DNA of 64,000 nt from Elephas maximus indicus (taxonomy: Eukaryota; Chordata; Mammalia; Proboscidea; Elephantidae). The translations under genes and the position numbers were made by a program. Positions 12,698 to 24,758 of this stretch are shown one piece after another (position 1 is the stretch's first letter; every line of letters starts with the position of its first letter). Location of the stretch: the NCBI RefSeq assembly GCF_024166365.1, contig NC_064831.1:29068768-29132767 (forward strand). The letters run 5' to 3'. Below the pieces are notes generated by a model. The model worked only from the letters and a program-made list of their open reading frames with translations. It searched no databases and was not told the DNA's origin.

Positions 12698-12747
12698 TTT
12701 CACTTAAAGCACAATAAAAATTAAAAATAAAAACAAGTGGCAATTTC

Positions 12748-13769
12748 TTTTACTGCTTCCTCTATGAGCTGAGGAAAATTATAAAGTTAACGGAGACTCC
12801 GCATTAAGCAAAATGAAACTTTAAGCAGATTTCCAAATAAATAATGCCCTCCATCTTTTTTTTTTTTTTTCCATCCCTACCCCGACATGCTTCAGTGACA
12901 ATTGTATATATAATCTATAACTCAACGGCACTGGGTTTGTTTTGGGTAGCAGGAAAGGGTCAATCCATTTCTTGGGCGTAGCAGATCTGCCCTCATTATT
13001 CTTCCACAGTAATGTTTTCTGATTATTGTTCTTTTTATTGTCCCCCACGTGCTCTCCAAAATTCTTGCCCATAAGTTCTCACAGAATCACAGGCTTCCAT
13101 GTACTTGTGAAAATGATCTAGGATTTGGAGTAGAATATCTGGGGTGTATAATCACTCTTACTTTTTCTGTGCATTGAAGGGGGAAATACTTTCCTGTAAG
13201 GGATATTGGGAGATTAAAGAGGACAATTTGGGGAAGAGATTATGCAAATTTGAGAGAGTTGTACAGATGTTTGCAATTATCTTTACTAAGTCATTACTTG
13301 GCCTCTTCCATGACACATTTCTATGGAATCCGATACAACTCTCTTTGACGGCATCCCAGACCTGAATCTGATTCTACAACTCTTTGTGACACCTGAGAAA
13401 CCATATTTACCCTTCTGTATTAAATTTTCATGGTTCCTTTGTTGATTAGATTGAATCAATGCATTAAGTAATAAATAAACAAAAAAAGTTTTTAACTACA
13501 GGGAGCCTCTCCTATTTTGAAACACCCAGCACCAAGCGTATACAGGAACTGGGCATACAGTGGTGTTTGGGAATACAGTTTTTTCATCTTCACCTTGTAG
13601 TAATCTAGTTTTTGCCTAGGCACAATCAAATTTTACATGATTAAAGCAATTAACCATGAGGTTGGCCACCAATAACTAGAAAAAAATACGTTTGTTTTAC
13701 TATCAACTGAAAAAGAATAGGAAGAGGAAATAAATTACTACATAGCACATAACTTATATTTCCAAACTT
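12748..13769. other. unassigned sequence, no gene seen
   Basis: AT-rich with a T-tract at about 12858-12871. Short open frames on both strands look like chance. Confidence 0.4.
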
Positions 13770-14651
13770 AAAGTTTTATTATTTATTTTTAATATCATTT
13801 TTGAGCTATAATTCATAACCATAAAATTTAAAGTGTACATTTAGTGTAAGTAGTTTTAGTATATTCACACATATGCGCAACAATCAGTGCAATCTAAGTT
13901 TAGAGCATTTTTCATCACCCCCCAAAAAAGCCCCATACCCATTAGCATTAACAGTCACCCCCCCATTTCTCCCTAGCCCCCAAACCCACAGCCCTACCCA
14001 AGAACCCACTACCGTCCAGTTAATTCAGACTCCTGGCAACCCCATAGTGTTTCTAAGGCTATAAATCTTGTGGAACAGACTGCCACATCTTCTAGGCAAC
14101 CAATAATATGCTTTCTGTCTCTATAGATTTGCCTACTCTGGACATTTCCTATAAATAAATCATACAGTATGTTGTCTTTTATGACAGGCTTCTTTCTCTT
14201 AGTGTAATGTGTTCAAAGTTCATCTGCTTTGAAGTCAATACTTCACTTTGTTAATTGCAGAACATTATGTCATTGTATGGATATACCATATTTTATTTAC
14301 CCATTCATCAGTTTGGGGTGTTTCTCAATTTTGGGTTATTATGGATAATCTGCTGTAAACGTTAATGTACAAGCCTTTGTGAGGATGCATGTTTTCATTT
14401 CTCTTTAGTTTGTAACTAGGAATGGAATTGATGGGTCAGATGGTAACTCAATTTTTAATAATTTGAGGAACTACCACACCCTTTTCCAGAATGGCTGCAC
14501 CATTTTCTATTCCTACCAGCAAATTTATAAAGGCTCTAGTTTCTCCACATCCTCGTCAACACTTGTTATTGACAGTCTTTTAATAATAAACAGCCATCCT
14601 AGCGAGTGTGAAGTGGTATCTCACTGTGGTTTGTATTTCTCTAATGACTAG
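13770..14651 (-). mobile_element. old L1 3' region, antisense (left part)
   Basis: The text matches the complement of an ancient mammalian L1 end: aaagtgtacatttagtg, then catttttcatcacccccc, ctactctggacatttcctat, and ggaatggaattgatgggtca. It continues beyond the RTE insertion at 18056-18181 and 18658-20460. A partial SINE is nested at 14004-14096. Too diverged to code. Confidence 0.75.
14004..14096 (-). repeat. partial AfroSINE nested in old L1
   Basis: Antisense tail and middle block (agaacccactaccgtccagt, ggctataaatcttgtgg, agactgccacatcttct) without the tRNA-like head. It sits between two segments that are continuous in the L1. Confidence 0.65.
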
Positions 14652-14858
14652 TAATGACTAACAATACCTCTGTCAGTTTGTCGTACTGTGATGGCTTGCA
14701 TATTGCTGTGATGCTGGAGGCTTTGTCACCGATATTCCAAATACCAGCAGGGTCACCATTGGTGGACAGGTTTCAGCAGAGCTTCTAGGCTAAGACAGAC
14801 TACGAAGAATGACCTAGCGAGCAATCTGCTTCTAAAAGAACTGGCCAGTAAAAACGTT

Positions 14859-17800
14859 ATGAATAACAGTGGAACGTTGTCTGATATAGTGCCAGAAGGT
14901 GAGCCCCTCAGATTGGAAAGCACTCAAGATTCGATTAGTGAAGAGCTGCTTCCTCAAAGGGGAGTCAACCTTAAGGATGTGTATGCAGTCAAGCTTTCCA
15001 GACCTTCATTTGCTGATGTGGCACAACTCAAAATGAGAAGAAACAGCTGCAAACATCAATTAATAATCAGAACATGGAATGTACAAACTACGAATCTAGG
15101 AAAATCGGAAGTCATAAAAAATGAAATGGAACACATAAAGATCGGTAACCTAGGCATTAGTGAGTTGAAACAGACTGGTATTGGCCATCCTGAATCAGAC
15201 AATCATATGGTCTACTGTGCTGGGAATGACAAATTGAAGAGGAATAGTGTCGCAGTCATTGTCAAAAAAAAAAAAAAAAAATTTTTTTTTTTCCTAGATC
15301 TATCCTGAAATACAATGCTGTCAGTGATAGAATAATATCCATACGTCTATAAGGAAGATAAATTAATAGGACTACTATTCAAATTTACCAACCAACCACT
15401 AATTCCATAGATGAGGAAATTGAAGATTCTTACCAACTTCTGCAGTCTGCAGTTGATAAAATATGGACTCAAGGTGCATTGATAATTACTGGTGATTAGA
15501 ATGTGAAGGTTGGAAACAAAGAAGAATTGGTAGTTGGAAAATTGGACTTGGTGATAGAAATGAAGCGCAGAGATCATATGATAGAATTTTGCAAGGCCAA
15601 TGACCTATTCTTTGCAAATACCTTTTTTAACAACATAAATGGTGACTGTACACATGGATCTCACCAGATGGAAGACATAGGAATCAAATCAACTACATCT
15701 GTGGAAACAAACAATAGTGAAGCTCAATATCATCAACGAGAACAAGGGCAGGGGCTGACTGAGGAACAGATCAATAATTGCTCATATGCAAGTTTGAGTG
15801 AAGACGAAGAAAATTAAAATGAGCCTATGAGAGCCAAAATATAACCTTGTGTATATCTCATCTGAATTTGGAAACCATCTCAAGGATAGATTTGAAACAT
15901 TGAACATTAATGACCGAAGACCAGACGAGTTGTGGAATGACATCAAGGACCTCATACTTAAAAGAAAGCAAGAGGACATTAAAAGACAAGAAAGAAAGAA
16001 AAGACTAAAATGGATGTCAGGAGAGACTCTGAAGCATGCTCTTGAACGTAGAGTAGATAAAGTGAATGGAAGAAATGATAAAGTAAAAGAGCTGATTTCA
16101 AAGGGCAGCTCAAGAAGACAAAGTAAAATATTATAATGAAATGTGCAAAGACCTGGAGTTATAAAACCAAAAGGAAGAACATGGTTGGCATCTCTCAAAC
16201 TGAAAGAACTGAAGAAAGACTTCACATCTTGAGTTGCAATTCCGAAGGACTCTATGGGCAAAAATGGAAACCCTGTGGCATAGCGGTTAAGAGCTATGTC
16301 TGCTAACTAAAAGGTTGGCAGTTCAAATCCACAAGGCACTCCTTGGAAACTCTATGGGACAGTTCTACCTCGTTCTATAGGGTCGCTGAGTTGGAATCGA
16401 CTTGAAGGCAACGGTTTTGTTTTTTTTTTTTTTTTTTGGATGGGCAAAATATCGAATGATGCAGGTATTATCAAAAGCAAGAACTGGTCGATGTTCAACC
16501 ATTTCAGGAGGTAGCATATGCTCAAGAACTGATGGTACTGAAGAAAGAATTCCAAGGTTCACTGAAGACATTGGCAAAAAACAAGGCTCCAGGAATTGAT
16601 GGAATACCAATTGAGATGTTTCAACAAACAGACGCAATGCTGGAAGCACTCACTCATCTCCACCAAGAAATTTGGAAGACAGCTACCTAACCAACCAACT
16701 GGAAGAGATCCATATTTGTGCCTAGTCCAAAGAAAGGTGATCAACAGAATGAGGAAATTATCAAACAAGATAATTAATATCACATGCAAGTAAAATTTTG
16801 CTGAAGTTCATTCAAAAGTGGCTGCAGCAGTACATCGACAGGGAACTGCCAGAAATTCAAGCCAGATTCAGAGGAGGATGTGGAATGAGGGATATCATTG
16901 CTGATGTCGGATGGACCTTGGATGAAAACACAGAATACCGAAAGATGTTTACCTGTGTTTTATTGACTATACAAAGGCACTTGACTGTGTGAATCATAAC
17001 AAATTATGGATAAAATTGCAAAGAATGGGAATTCCAGAACACTTAATTGTGCTTATGTGGAAACTGTACATAGATCCAGAGGCAGTCATTCAAACAGAGC
17101 AAGGAGATACTGTATGGTTTAAAATCAAGAAAGGTATGCGTCAGGGTTATATCCTTTCACCACACTTATTCAATCTGTATGCTGAGCAAATAATCTGAGA
17201 AGCTGGCTATACGAAGGAGAATGTGGCATCAGCACTAGTAGAAGACTCATTCAGAACCTGTGATATGCAGATGACACAGCCTTGCTTGCTGAAAAGTGAA
17301 GAGGACTCGAAGCGCTTCAAGTCGAAGACTACAAGTCAAAGACTACAGCTTTCAGTATGGATTATACCTCAACATAAATAAAATAAAAATCTTCACAACT
17401 GGACCAATAAATGACATCAAGATAAATGGAGATAAAATTGACTTTGTCAAGGATTTCATTTTACTTGGATCAGTGATCAATGCACCTGGAAGCAGCAGTC
17501 AAGAAATCAAATGACAAATTCCATTCAGCAAATCTGCCACAAAAGACCTCTTAAAAGTGTTAAAAAAAAAAAAGTCACTTTGAGGACTAAGGTGCCCCTG
17601 ACCCAAGGCAGGATATTTTCAGTTGCCTCATATGCATATGAAAGCCGAACAATGCAAAACAAAGACTGAAGAAGAATTGATGCCTTTGAATTATGGTGCT
17701 GGCAAAGAATAATGAATATACCGTGGACTGTCAGAAGAACAAACAAATCTGTCTTGGGAGAAATACAGCCAGAGTGCTCCTTTGAAGCAAGGATGGTGAG

Positions 17801-17900
17801 ACTTCCTCTCAAGTACTTCAGATATGTTATCAGGGCCGACCAGTCCCTGGAGAAGGACATCATGCTTGGTAGAGGGTCAGCAAAAAAGAGGAAAGCTCTT
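14859..17900 (+). pseudogene. RTE polyprotein (endonuclease + reverse transcriptase), broken
   Basis: RTE LINEs encode one protein with an APE-type endonuclease followed by reverse transcriptase. The endonuclease start is readable in 14859-15308 (TWNVQTTNLGKSEVIKNEME, LGISELKQTG). The conserved G-D-W-N motif is cut by TAG in place of Trp at 15496-15498. Later pieces include IEFCKANDLFFANTFF (15503-15817), an ISGGSICSRTDGTEE-type linker, LIVLMWKLYIDPEAVIQTEQ (16989-17198), and the RT catalytic YADD codons at 17264-17275. Frames change repeatedly, so it cannot be active. Confidence 0.88.
16264..16439 (+). repeat. AfroSINE, short form, nested in RTE copy 2
   Basis: Complete in sense: head (aaaccctgtggcatagcggt), T-arm-like gttcaaatcc, body (tccttggaaactctatggga), tail (gaatcgacttgaaggcaa), then a T-rich end. 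TSD atgggcaaaa at 16254-16263 and 16440-16449. Confidence 0.93.
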
Positions 17901-18055
17901 TAAGAGATGGACTGACACAGTGGCTGCAGCAATGAATTAAAACATAATTACTATTGTGAGGATGGCGCAGGACCCGCCAGCGTTTTGTTCTGTTGTACAT
18001 AGGGTTGTTATGAGTCAGAACCGGCTCGACGACACCTAACAACAATAATGTCTAA

Positions 18056-18181
18056 TAATATTAAGCATTTCTCATGTGCTTATTGGCCATTTATATGTTT
18101 TCTTTGAAGTAATGTCTATTCAAAACTTTTGCCCATTTTAAAATTGGATCATTTGTCTTTTCATTACTGATTTTTGAAAGT
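18056..18181 (-). mobile_element. old L1, antisense (middle part)
   Basis: Directly continues the text interrupted at 14651 (cttattggccatttatatgt, ttttgcccattttaaaattg). These are landmarks of the L1 ORF2/3'UTR complement. Confidence 0.75.
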
Positions 18182-18196
18182 ACTGTATATACTCTG

Positions 18197-18642
18197 ACAC
18201 AGATTAGATAAAACCAAAACCAAACCCAGGGCTATCAAGGCAATTCCAACTCATAAGGACCCTATAGGACAGAGTAGAGCTGCCCCATAGAGTTTCCAAG
18301 GGGCGCCTGGCAAATTCGAACTCCTGACCCTTTGGTTAGCAGCCGTAGCGCTTAACCACTACTCCACCAGGATTTAGATATGTCTGTAAAAAAGAAAATA
18401 ATACATGTGAGGAATGTGCTTCTTAGTTCAATCAAATATATGAGATCAAAATGGCCAACTTCTGTCGAAAAGCAGACTGAGAAGACAGGAAGGGACAGGA
18501 ACTGGTGGAAAGGGGGAGTGTGCTGTCACATTGTGGGGATTGCAACCAATGTCACAAAACAATACACGTATAAATTTTTGAATGCCACGTTAACTTGAGC
18601 TGTAAACTTTCACCTAAAGCACAATAAAAAATAAAATAAAGC
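18197..18642 (+). mobile_element. L1 3'-end fragment with nested SINE
   Basis: The L1 3' terminus (cacctaaagcacaataaaaa) is preceded by caaccaatgtcacaaaacaa. A perfect 15-bp TSD, actgtatatactctg, lies at 18182-18196 and 18643-18657. The L1 part begins after a SINE (18208-18375), which sits close to the 5' end of the fragment. Confidence 0.88.
18208..18375 (-). repeat. AfroSINE, short form, antisense
   Basis: Tail first (aaacccagggctatcaagg), then aggacagagtagagctgccc, and head (gcgcttaaccactactccac). It lies inside the TSD pair of the L1 fragment, so it inserted into that fragment or arrived with it. Confidence 0.9.
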
Positions 18643-18657
18643 ACTGTATATACTCTG

Positions 18658-20460
18658 GATACCAGTCCCTTATCAGAAATATGATTTGCAATTTTTTTCC
18701 CTTTCTCTGGGTTGTCTTTTCATTTTCAGAATATAACTTTTAATTTTGATGTAATCCAATTTATCCATATTTGTCTTAAATTGCTTGTATTTTTTGGTGT
18801 TATATATAAGAAATCATTGCCTAGTCCAAAGCTATGAAGATTTACGTCTGTTTTCTTCTAAGATTTTTACAATTTTGTCTCTTACATTTTGATCTAAGAC
18901 CCATTATTATTAAATTTTCGCGTGTGGTATAAGGAAGAGATTTGGGTTCATTTTTTTGTATATAGAGTTCCAGCTGTTCCAGCATCATTTGTTGAAAAGA
19001 CTCTTTCTTTCCATCGAATTGCCTTGGCACCTTTGTTGAAAATCAATTGACCATGAATGCAAGAATTTATTTCTGGACTTCAGTTTCATTCCATTAATCC
19101 ATATAATTTTGTCCTCATGCCAGCACCACACTGTCTTGATTACTGTAGATTTGTAGTAAATGTTGAAATGGAGAAGTTTGAGTCCTGCAATTTTGTTCTT
19201 CTTTTTCAAGATGGTTTTGGCTTTTCTAGGTTCCTTACATATCCACGTAAATTTTATGATCAGCTTTCCCATTTCTGCAGAAACAAACAAAATCAAACAA
19301 GCAAAAAAACCTCATTTGGGGTTTTGATAGGAATCATGTTGAATCTGTACATCAGTATGGGAAGTCTTGCTATCTTAACAATATGAAGTCTTCTAATCCA
19401 TAAACAAGGATCTCTTTCAATTTATTTAGATATCTTTGAATTTCTTTCAACAATACCTTGTAGTTTCCAGTTTAACAGTATTTGCTTCTTTTGTTTAATT
19501 TATTACCAAGTATATTATCCTTTTTGATGGAATTATATTTAATTTTATTGTTGACTTGTTCATTGCTGGTGTACAGAAATACAATTTTTTAAAAAATACA
19601 ATTGATTTTTGTGTGTTGGTTATGTGCCTGCAACCTCGCTGTTATTAGTCCCAAAAGTTTTTTAGTGAATTTCTCAGGATTTTATCTACACAAGATCATG
19701 TCATCTATGAATAGAAATAGTTTTGCTTCTTCCTTTCCTATCTGGACATCTTTTATTTCTTTTTCTTGCCCAATTGCCATCACTAGAACACTACAATGTT
19801 GAATAGAAGTGGAGAGAAAGAACACGTATCTCTTGTTCCTCATCTTAGCAAGTGTCCAATTTTCACCACTAAGTATGATGGTAGCTGTGAATTTTTCACA
19901 AATGATTTTGATATGGATTGAATTGTGTTTCCCTAAGATTAAAAAAAAAAAAAATTTTTTTTAAGTATTTTAAATCCTAACCCCTACACCTGTGGTACAT
20001 AGTCTTTTTTTATATGTTGCTGGATTTGGTTTACTCGTATATTATTGAGAATTTTTGTTCTTTAATTTCTTTTCCTGTGATATCTTTGCCTGAGTTTGGT
20101 GTCAGGGTAATACTGGCCTCATAGAATGATTTGGAAAGTGTTCGTTCCTTTTTTTTTTTTTTGGAAGACTTCATAAAGAACTGGTCTCAATTTTTTAAAT
20201 CTGTACTAGAAGTCACCTGTGAAGCCATATAGGTCTGGATTTTTCTCTGTGGGAAGTTTTAAAAATAATAATTTAACTTCTTGCTGTAAATCTATTCAGA
20301 TTTTCTATTTCTTCTTAGTCAGTTTCAGTAGTTTCTATTTTTCTAGTAATTTGTCCGTTTCTTCCAAGTTATCTAATTTGTTGGCACTTAATTTATTACA
20401 TTATTGTTGTTCTTATTTCTATTACCACTTAAGATCCCTTCAATGTATATTTTGACTAAA
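18658..20460 (-). mobile_element. old L1 ORF2 and 3' region, antisense (right part)
   Basis: Complement of L1 ORF2: cttccagctgttccagcatc, gatcatgtcatctatgaata (the complement of the FADD-region codons) and tcttcctttcctatctgga. Several indels and stops in every sense frame. It is much older than copies A-C. Confidence 0.78.
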
Positions 20461-20464
20461 AACT

Positions 20465-21256
20465 GGTATAAATTTATACAAAATACTACACAAACATGCA
20501 CGCGCACACACATATGCATACATATGCCATTACAATTTTATTGTTTAATCACTTCTGTATATACCCTCAGAAAGCTTGCGTGATTTAGCTATGTAGCTTC
20601 GCTTGGAACACATGGTCCCAATTATCATAGCTTTTCTCTCATGGGAATGCTGATAGAGCTGACATTCTTTTAGATAGGAATTGTTCTAGTTAAGCTGAGA
20701 GCTAGGCTGTCTTTTAAAATTCATTTTCATGGTCATTGTTTGCTACCCTTTGTGGAACGTGGAAATTCACATATATAATATAGATTGCAAAAATAAATCA
20801 TAAATCAAGAATTAATGTTTTTTATTTATTCACTTAATAATTTTAATTATTTTAGAGGCAATCAGAAAGGGAGGTAATTTGATTCCTTAGACCATACTTT
20901 TCTACTTGAAATGTCTTGAGAACTCTCTTACCTGAAGTCAGACCACTTAACATTACTTTTAGTGAACATTAATCCCAATGCTTTAAAGGCTAGACTCACA
21001 CAAGATTGAAATAAATGACAAAAATTTAAGCAACTCATATTCTTTTGCATTCAGTTACCCCAAAGAAAATCTATGCTCCTCCTAAACTTATGTAACTCGG
21101 TAGTCTGAGATATTATTTCCAGAGTCATAAAAATTGAAGACAAAAGACTGACATTCTTGTCTTTGCTTTACATTGAAAGAAAAAAGTACATAGTTAACTT
21201 TTGTTAGAATGGAGAAAGCAGACACTTCCTTGTGTCTAAAAACAGAAGGCACCTTG
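20465..21256. other. unassigned AT-rich sequence
   Basis: Contains a short alternating purine/pyrimidine patch (cacgcgcacacacatatgca) near 20499. No gene or named repeat recognised. Confidence 0.4.
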
Positions 21257-21265
21257 TCTCTATTA

Positions 21266-21434
21266 AACCAAAAAACAAACCTGTTACTGTTGAGTCAGTT
21301 CCGACTCATAGTGACCCTATAGGACAGACTAGAACTGCCCTACAGGCTTTCCAAGGAGTGGCTGGTGGATTCGAACTGGCCATCTTTTGGTTAATAGCTG
21401 AATTCTTAACCACTGTGTCACCAAGGCTCCTTTC
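21266..21434 (-). repeat. AfroSINE, short form, antisense
   Basis: Tail, body (gacagactagaactgcccta) and head (cttaaccactgtgtcaccaa) are present. TSD tctctatta at 21257-21265 and 21435-21443. Confidence 0.9.
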
Positions 21435-21443
21435 TCTCTATTA

Positions 21444-22299
21444 ATTCTCTCTATTCTATGACCATAAATCCAATTACATAGCAGTTCTGTCCCGACAGTC
21501 CATCAAGGAGTCAGATATTGTTATGTCTCTGCTCCTTTTCAGTCATACATTGAGATTCAGTGAGTCTCTTGCTTGTCTTGACTATATCTAATAACAGTTC
21601 ATCTAGTCTAGTTTATTTTTTCACTCAATTGTAATACGAGTAGGAATCGACTCGACAGTAATGAGTTTGTTTTTTTTTTGTAAAGAAAATCTGGCGAAAG
21701 AGAAGCACCATGTAGATTTGTGTTCTACCCAGAAGTCTTTCCATTTTATTGTATTAAGCCTTGTTATTTTCAGTACGGCATTAAGCAATCAGACAGTGAA
21801 GAGACTCTGACTCTATAGCCACTCATTTCCACCTATAAATCTTTTCCAAGTAAATCTACCAGGTAAACATGTTTTTGTGAGATTATCAAGCTGTTTTTTT
21901 TCTCAACTTTTTTGCTTTTGTTGTTAGTTTTGCTCCCCTTCCCCACTCCCCTCCCCACCCCCAACCAGGAAAGAAAGTTTAAAACAAAGCCTGGAGAAAA
22001 AAATGAAGCTTCCATGGAAAGCCCTGGAAGGAATATGAGTGGAAATGAGGTCCACCACCACCACCAGCTCCCCCCTCCCCCCACTGCCTAGACCAGCCCT
22101 AACAATGTTTGCCAGGGTGAGGTGGTTTCTCTCAATTCCACTACCTGCGGACTCAGCCTCTCTCCCACCTGTGACCAGAAAGTTGCATCTTGTCACCCTG
22201 CAGGACACTCCCAGAGGAGGTTGCACTTGGTTTCCGTTCCCTCCTCTTGCCATGTAGGAAGCATCCCACAATGCCCCTGGGACACAATCAGTGAGCGCT
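21444..22299. other. unassigned; C-rich tract, no gene
   Basis: A C-rich/CCA-repeat stretch at about 21936-22085 keeps frames open on both strands (Gly/Trp-rich one way, Pro/Ser/Thr-rich the other). That is a composition effect rather than coding evidence. Confidence 0.4.
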
Positions 22300-22475
22300 T
22301 GGTCTTCTGATCATAAAATTACATACATCACTTGGGGGCTTGTTAGACATGCAGAATCTCAGGCCCATCCCAGACCCACTGAATCAAAGTTTGTATTTTT
22401 AACAAGATGACCTGGTGATTCCTGAACCTAAAATCTGAGAAGGACAACTCTAGACCAGTGGGTCCCAAACTTTTG
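22300..22475. repeat. MER5-like hAT DNA-transposon remnant
   Basis: The strings cttgggggcttgttagacat, ccagacccactgaatcaaag and ttttaacaagatgacctggt, with a terminal ccagtgggtcccaaac, match the MER5 class of non-autonomous hAT elements. The inverted termini make the strand call unsafe. Confidence 0.65.
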
Positions 22476-22510
22476 GGTACAAGTACATAGAGGTGCCACC
22501 ACCCATCTAT

Positions 22511-22925
22511 CAGCCTTTCGTCTTGTGATGGCTTAAGTATTGTTGTGATGCTAGAAGCTATGCCACCCAGTGGTATTTTAAATACCAGCAGGGTCACCCA
22601 TAGTAGACAGGTTTCAGTGAAGCTTCCAGGCTAAGAGACTAGGAAGAAAGACCTGGCAATCTACTTCCAAAAATTAGCCAATGAAAACCTAATGGATCAC
22701 AACAGAAGATTGTCTGACTCAATTGCTTTGGACACCTCATGAGGAGGGATCAACAACTAGAGGAGGACATCGTGTTTGATAACTAGAAGGCCAAAGAGGG
22801 TGAGGGAGACACTCAGTGAGATAGACTGGCGCGATAGCCACAATAATGCGCTCAAACATGCAGGCGAGAGTGAGGACCACACAGGAGCAGATGACGTTTC
22901 ATTCTGTTGTACATAAGGTCACCAT
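22511..22925 (+). mobile_element. internally deleted RTE: 5' end joined to 3' end, no tRNA head
   Basis: The left half (22511-22715) matches the RTE 5' end of 14680-14860 (ataccagcagggtcaccc, gacaggtttcag, aagacctggcaatctacttc). The right half (about 22716-22925) matches the last 220 bp of RTE (ggacacctcatgaggaggga, gatagactggcgcgatagcc, cattctgttgtacataaggt). The roughly 2.8 kb coding middle is absent. No tRNA-like head precedes it, unlike the element at 50-335. It has no coding capacity. Confidence 0.75.
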
Positions 22926-22989
22926 GACCATCAATCTCTCTATCTATCTAGAGCTGGCCAGGGAAGAGGGGTTGTATTTTAACTAGCAT

Positions 22990-23600
22990 AGTAAGGAAAG
23001 GTCTGCCCAAAGGGTTGACATCTGAAAAGAGGTCTGAATGAAGACAAGAAGCCAGCCTTATTAAGGTCTGAAAGAACATTCCAAACAGAGTACAGCAAAT
23101 GCAAAGACCCTAAAATGGCAATGAACTTGACCTTTTAGAGAAGCAGCAAGAGGGCCTGTATGGCTGGAGCGGAGTGGGTGTGGAGGGAGTGATAGGAAAT
23201 AAGGTTGGAAAATCAGGCAGAGGTCGGGCCTGGTGAAGGGTTAGTATTTCATGAGCGTCCTGGGAAGACAGAAGGTTTCAAGCTGGGCCTTGACATAATC
23301 TGAATTCAATTCTTAAAATGCAACTTTGGCTTCTGTGTGAAGAACTGAGATCATAGCATCAAGAGTAGAACAGAGAGACCAGCCTGGGGGCTACTACAGT
23401 GGTCTAGGCAAGAAATGGTGGTCGCTAAGAGTGACAGCAGCAAAGGGCTGATAAGTGGGCAAGTTCGGGACATATTTTGAAGGCTAAGTTGATGGGACTT
23501 GCTGATGAATTGGGTGTGAGAAAGACAGAAGTTAAGGATGACCTGAGTAACGGTGGGGCCATTTTCTGAGATGGAGAACATTGGGGCAGGAGTAGATTTT
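22990..23600. repeat. old mammalian interspersed repeat, family not named
   Basis: The run gaaagaacattccaaacaga ... aagaccctaaaatggcaatg ... ggctactacagtggtctagg ... tttgaaggctaagttgatgg is a text I know from many mammalian genomes as a dispersed old repeat. I cannot name the family with confidence. Confidence 0.45.
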
Positions 23601-24266
23601 GGGGAGAAAGGAAGGAGTCAATTCCCTCAACTGAATGTACTCAAGCAAACGAATTCCTGACAACCCACCATCGGTGCCAGATCACAGAGCATGCTTGCTC
23701 CCAGCATTGATTTAAACTGAGGACCTCCCTCCCCTGCCCCCCTGCCCCATAAGCAGAAGACAAAATAGAAGAATTGCAGCCAGACAGATTGGGGGGATCC
23801 CTTATAGCAGAACGCCACCTCCAAAGGCCAGCAAGGCAGTCATGCTGGTGGTTCATTTACTGAAAGGCTGTGCAATGAGACAGGGAGCAATAAAGGCCCA
23901 CAATGAGGATAAAAGAGCCAATGGGCCATTAGGGCTGAGATAGGCAACCCTCGGCCAAGTCCATTCAGGCCACATTGCTCCAGCTCCCAAACCAGGGTCT
24001 TGAGACACATGGGAGACCAAGGCTGGTCCAAACAGGACACATGACAGGGGGTATTTTCTGTTCTCCTTTATATACTTTGGAAAAAGCCATTCTAAAACTT
24101 AGGAAACAGAAACAGACGTGACTCTTTACCTGAGGGAGCGATCTCGAAATGCAGCTTGGGCGTAGTTGCCAGTGTCATTTAGTTTACGGCTCTTTAATGG
24201 CTTGCACCAAGGGAATGGTTTCTTCCTGACAGGCTCTTTAACTTTCTCTTTAAATTTTTCTCAGTG
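23601..24266. other. unassigned sequence, no gene seen
   Basis: Overlapping antisense frames of 65-71 codons (23627-24040) have no recognisable motif. Confidence 0.4.
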
Positions 24267-24276
24267 TGCATCATTT

Positions 24277-24497
24277 GCTTATCGTTGTTGTTGTTGTTAG
24301 CTGCTGTCCAGCTGGCCCCCAAATGATAGTGCCTCCATGTGTTACAGAGTAGAACTGATCCATAGGGTTTTCTTGGCTGTAATCTTCATGGAAGCAGATT
24401 GCCAGGCCTTTCTTCTGTGTAGCCACGGGGTGGATTATGCCCATCAACTTTTCAGTTAGCAACCAATTGCAAACTGCTTTTGCCACCCAGGCTCCTT
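24277..24497 (-). repeat. AfroSINE, long form, antisense
   Basis: The tail has an RTE-like (gttgtt)n start, then gagtagaactgatccatagg, the middle block (ggaagcagattgccaggcct) and the head. TSD tgcatcattt (24267-24276) and tgcatctttt (24498-24507), one mismatch. Confidence 0.85.
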
Positions 24498-24758
24498 TGC
24501 ATCTTTTATAAAGGGAGCTTTGATTCTTGTCTGTCTCTCCAGTCTTTTCTTATTTTTCATCTCAATCTCCCTACTCAACTTTCTCTTGAGGTAGAAAAAA
24601 AACAGTGAACTTTGAAGCCATTTCACTTCTCCAACTTCCACTTCCTCCCACTTATCCCTCTAACCTTTTTTGCCCTTCTCAATCCCAGCTCCTGTGTAAT
24701 CAGTCCCACGTATTCCTTTCTGAGCTGTCCTCATCACAAGCCATTTCCACACTCACAG

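Larger units (their letters stand above)
5060..12733 (+). mobile_element. full-length L1 retrotransposon, copy A
   Basis: It runs from a GC-rich 5' end containing a YY1-type site, through 5'UTR, ORF1, spacer and ORF2, to an A-rich tail after cacaataaaaattaaaaata. Flanking TSD: caagtggcagtt (5048-5059) and caagtggcaatt (12734-12745), one mismatch. It is about 7.5 kb without the nested SINE (12531-12697). Both ORFs carry many stops and frameshifts, so this is the oldest of the three full-length copies. Confidence 0.95.
14662..18045 (+). mobile_element. full-length RTE (BovB-class) LINE, copy 2
   Basis: It runs from the RTE 5' end (ctctgtcagtttgtcgtact) to the RTE tail (ggctcgacgacacctaacaa). 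About 3.2 kb remain after removing the nested SINE, the usual length of an RTE. TSD: taatgactaa (14652-14661) and taatgtctaa (18046-18055), one mismatch. It splits an old L1 and serves as the local reference for the other RTE fragments. Confidence 0.93.

Noticed and set aside
21833..22271. Gly/Trp- and Pro-rich frames on both strands
   Set aside because: Caused by the C-rich and (CCA)n tract at about 21936-22085. No coding support.
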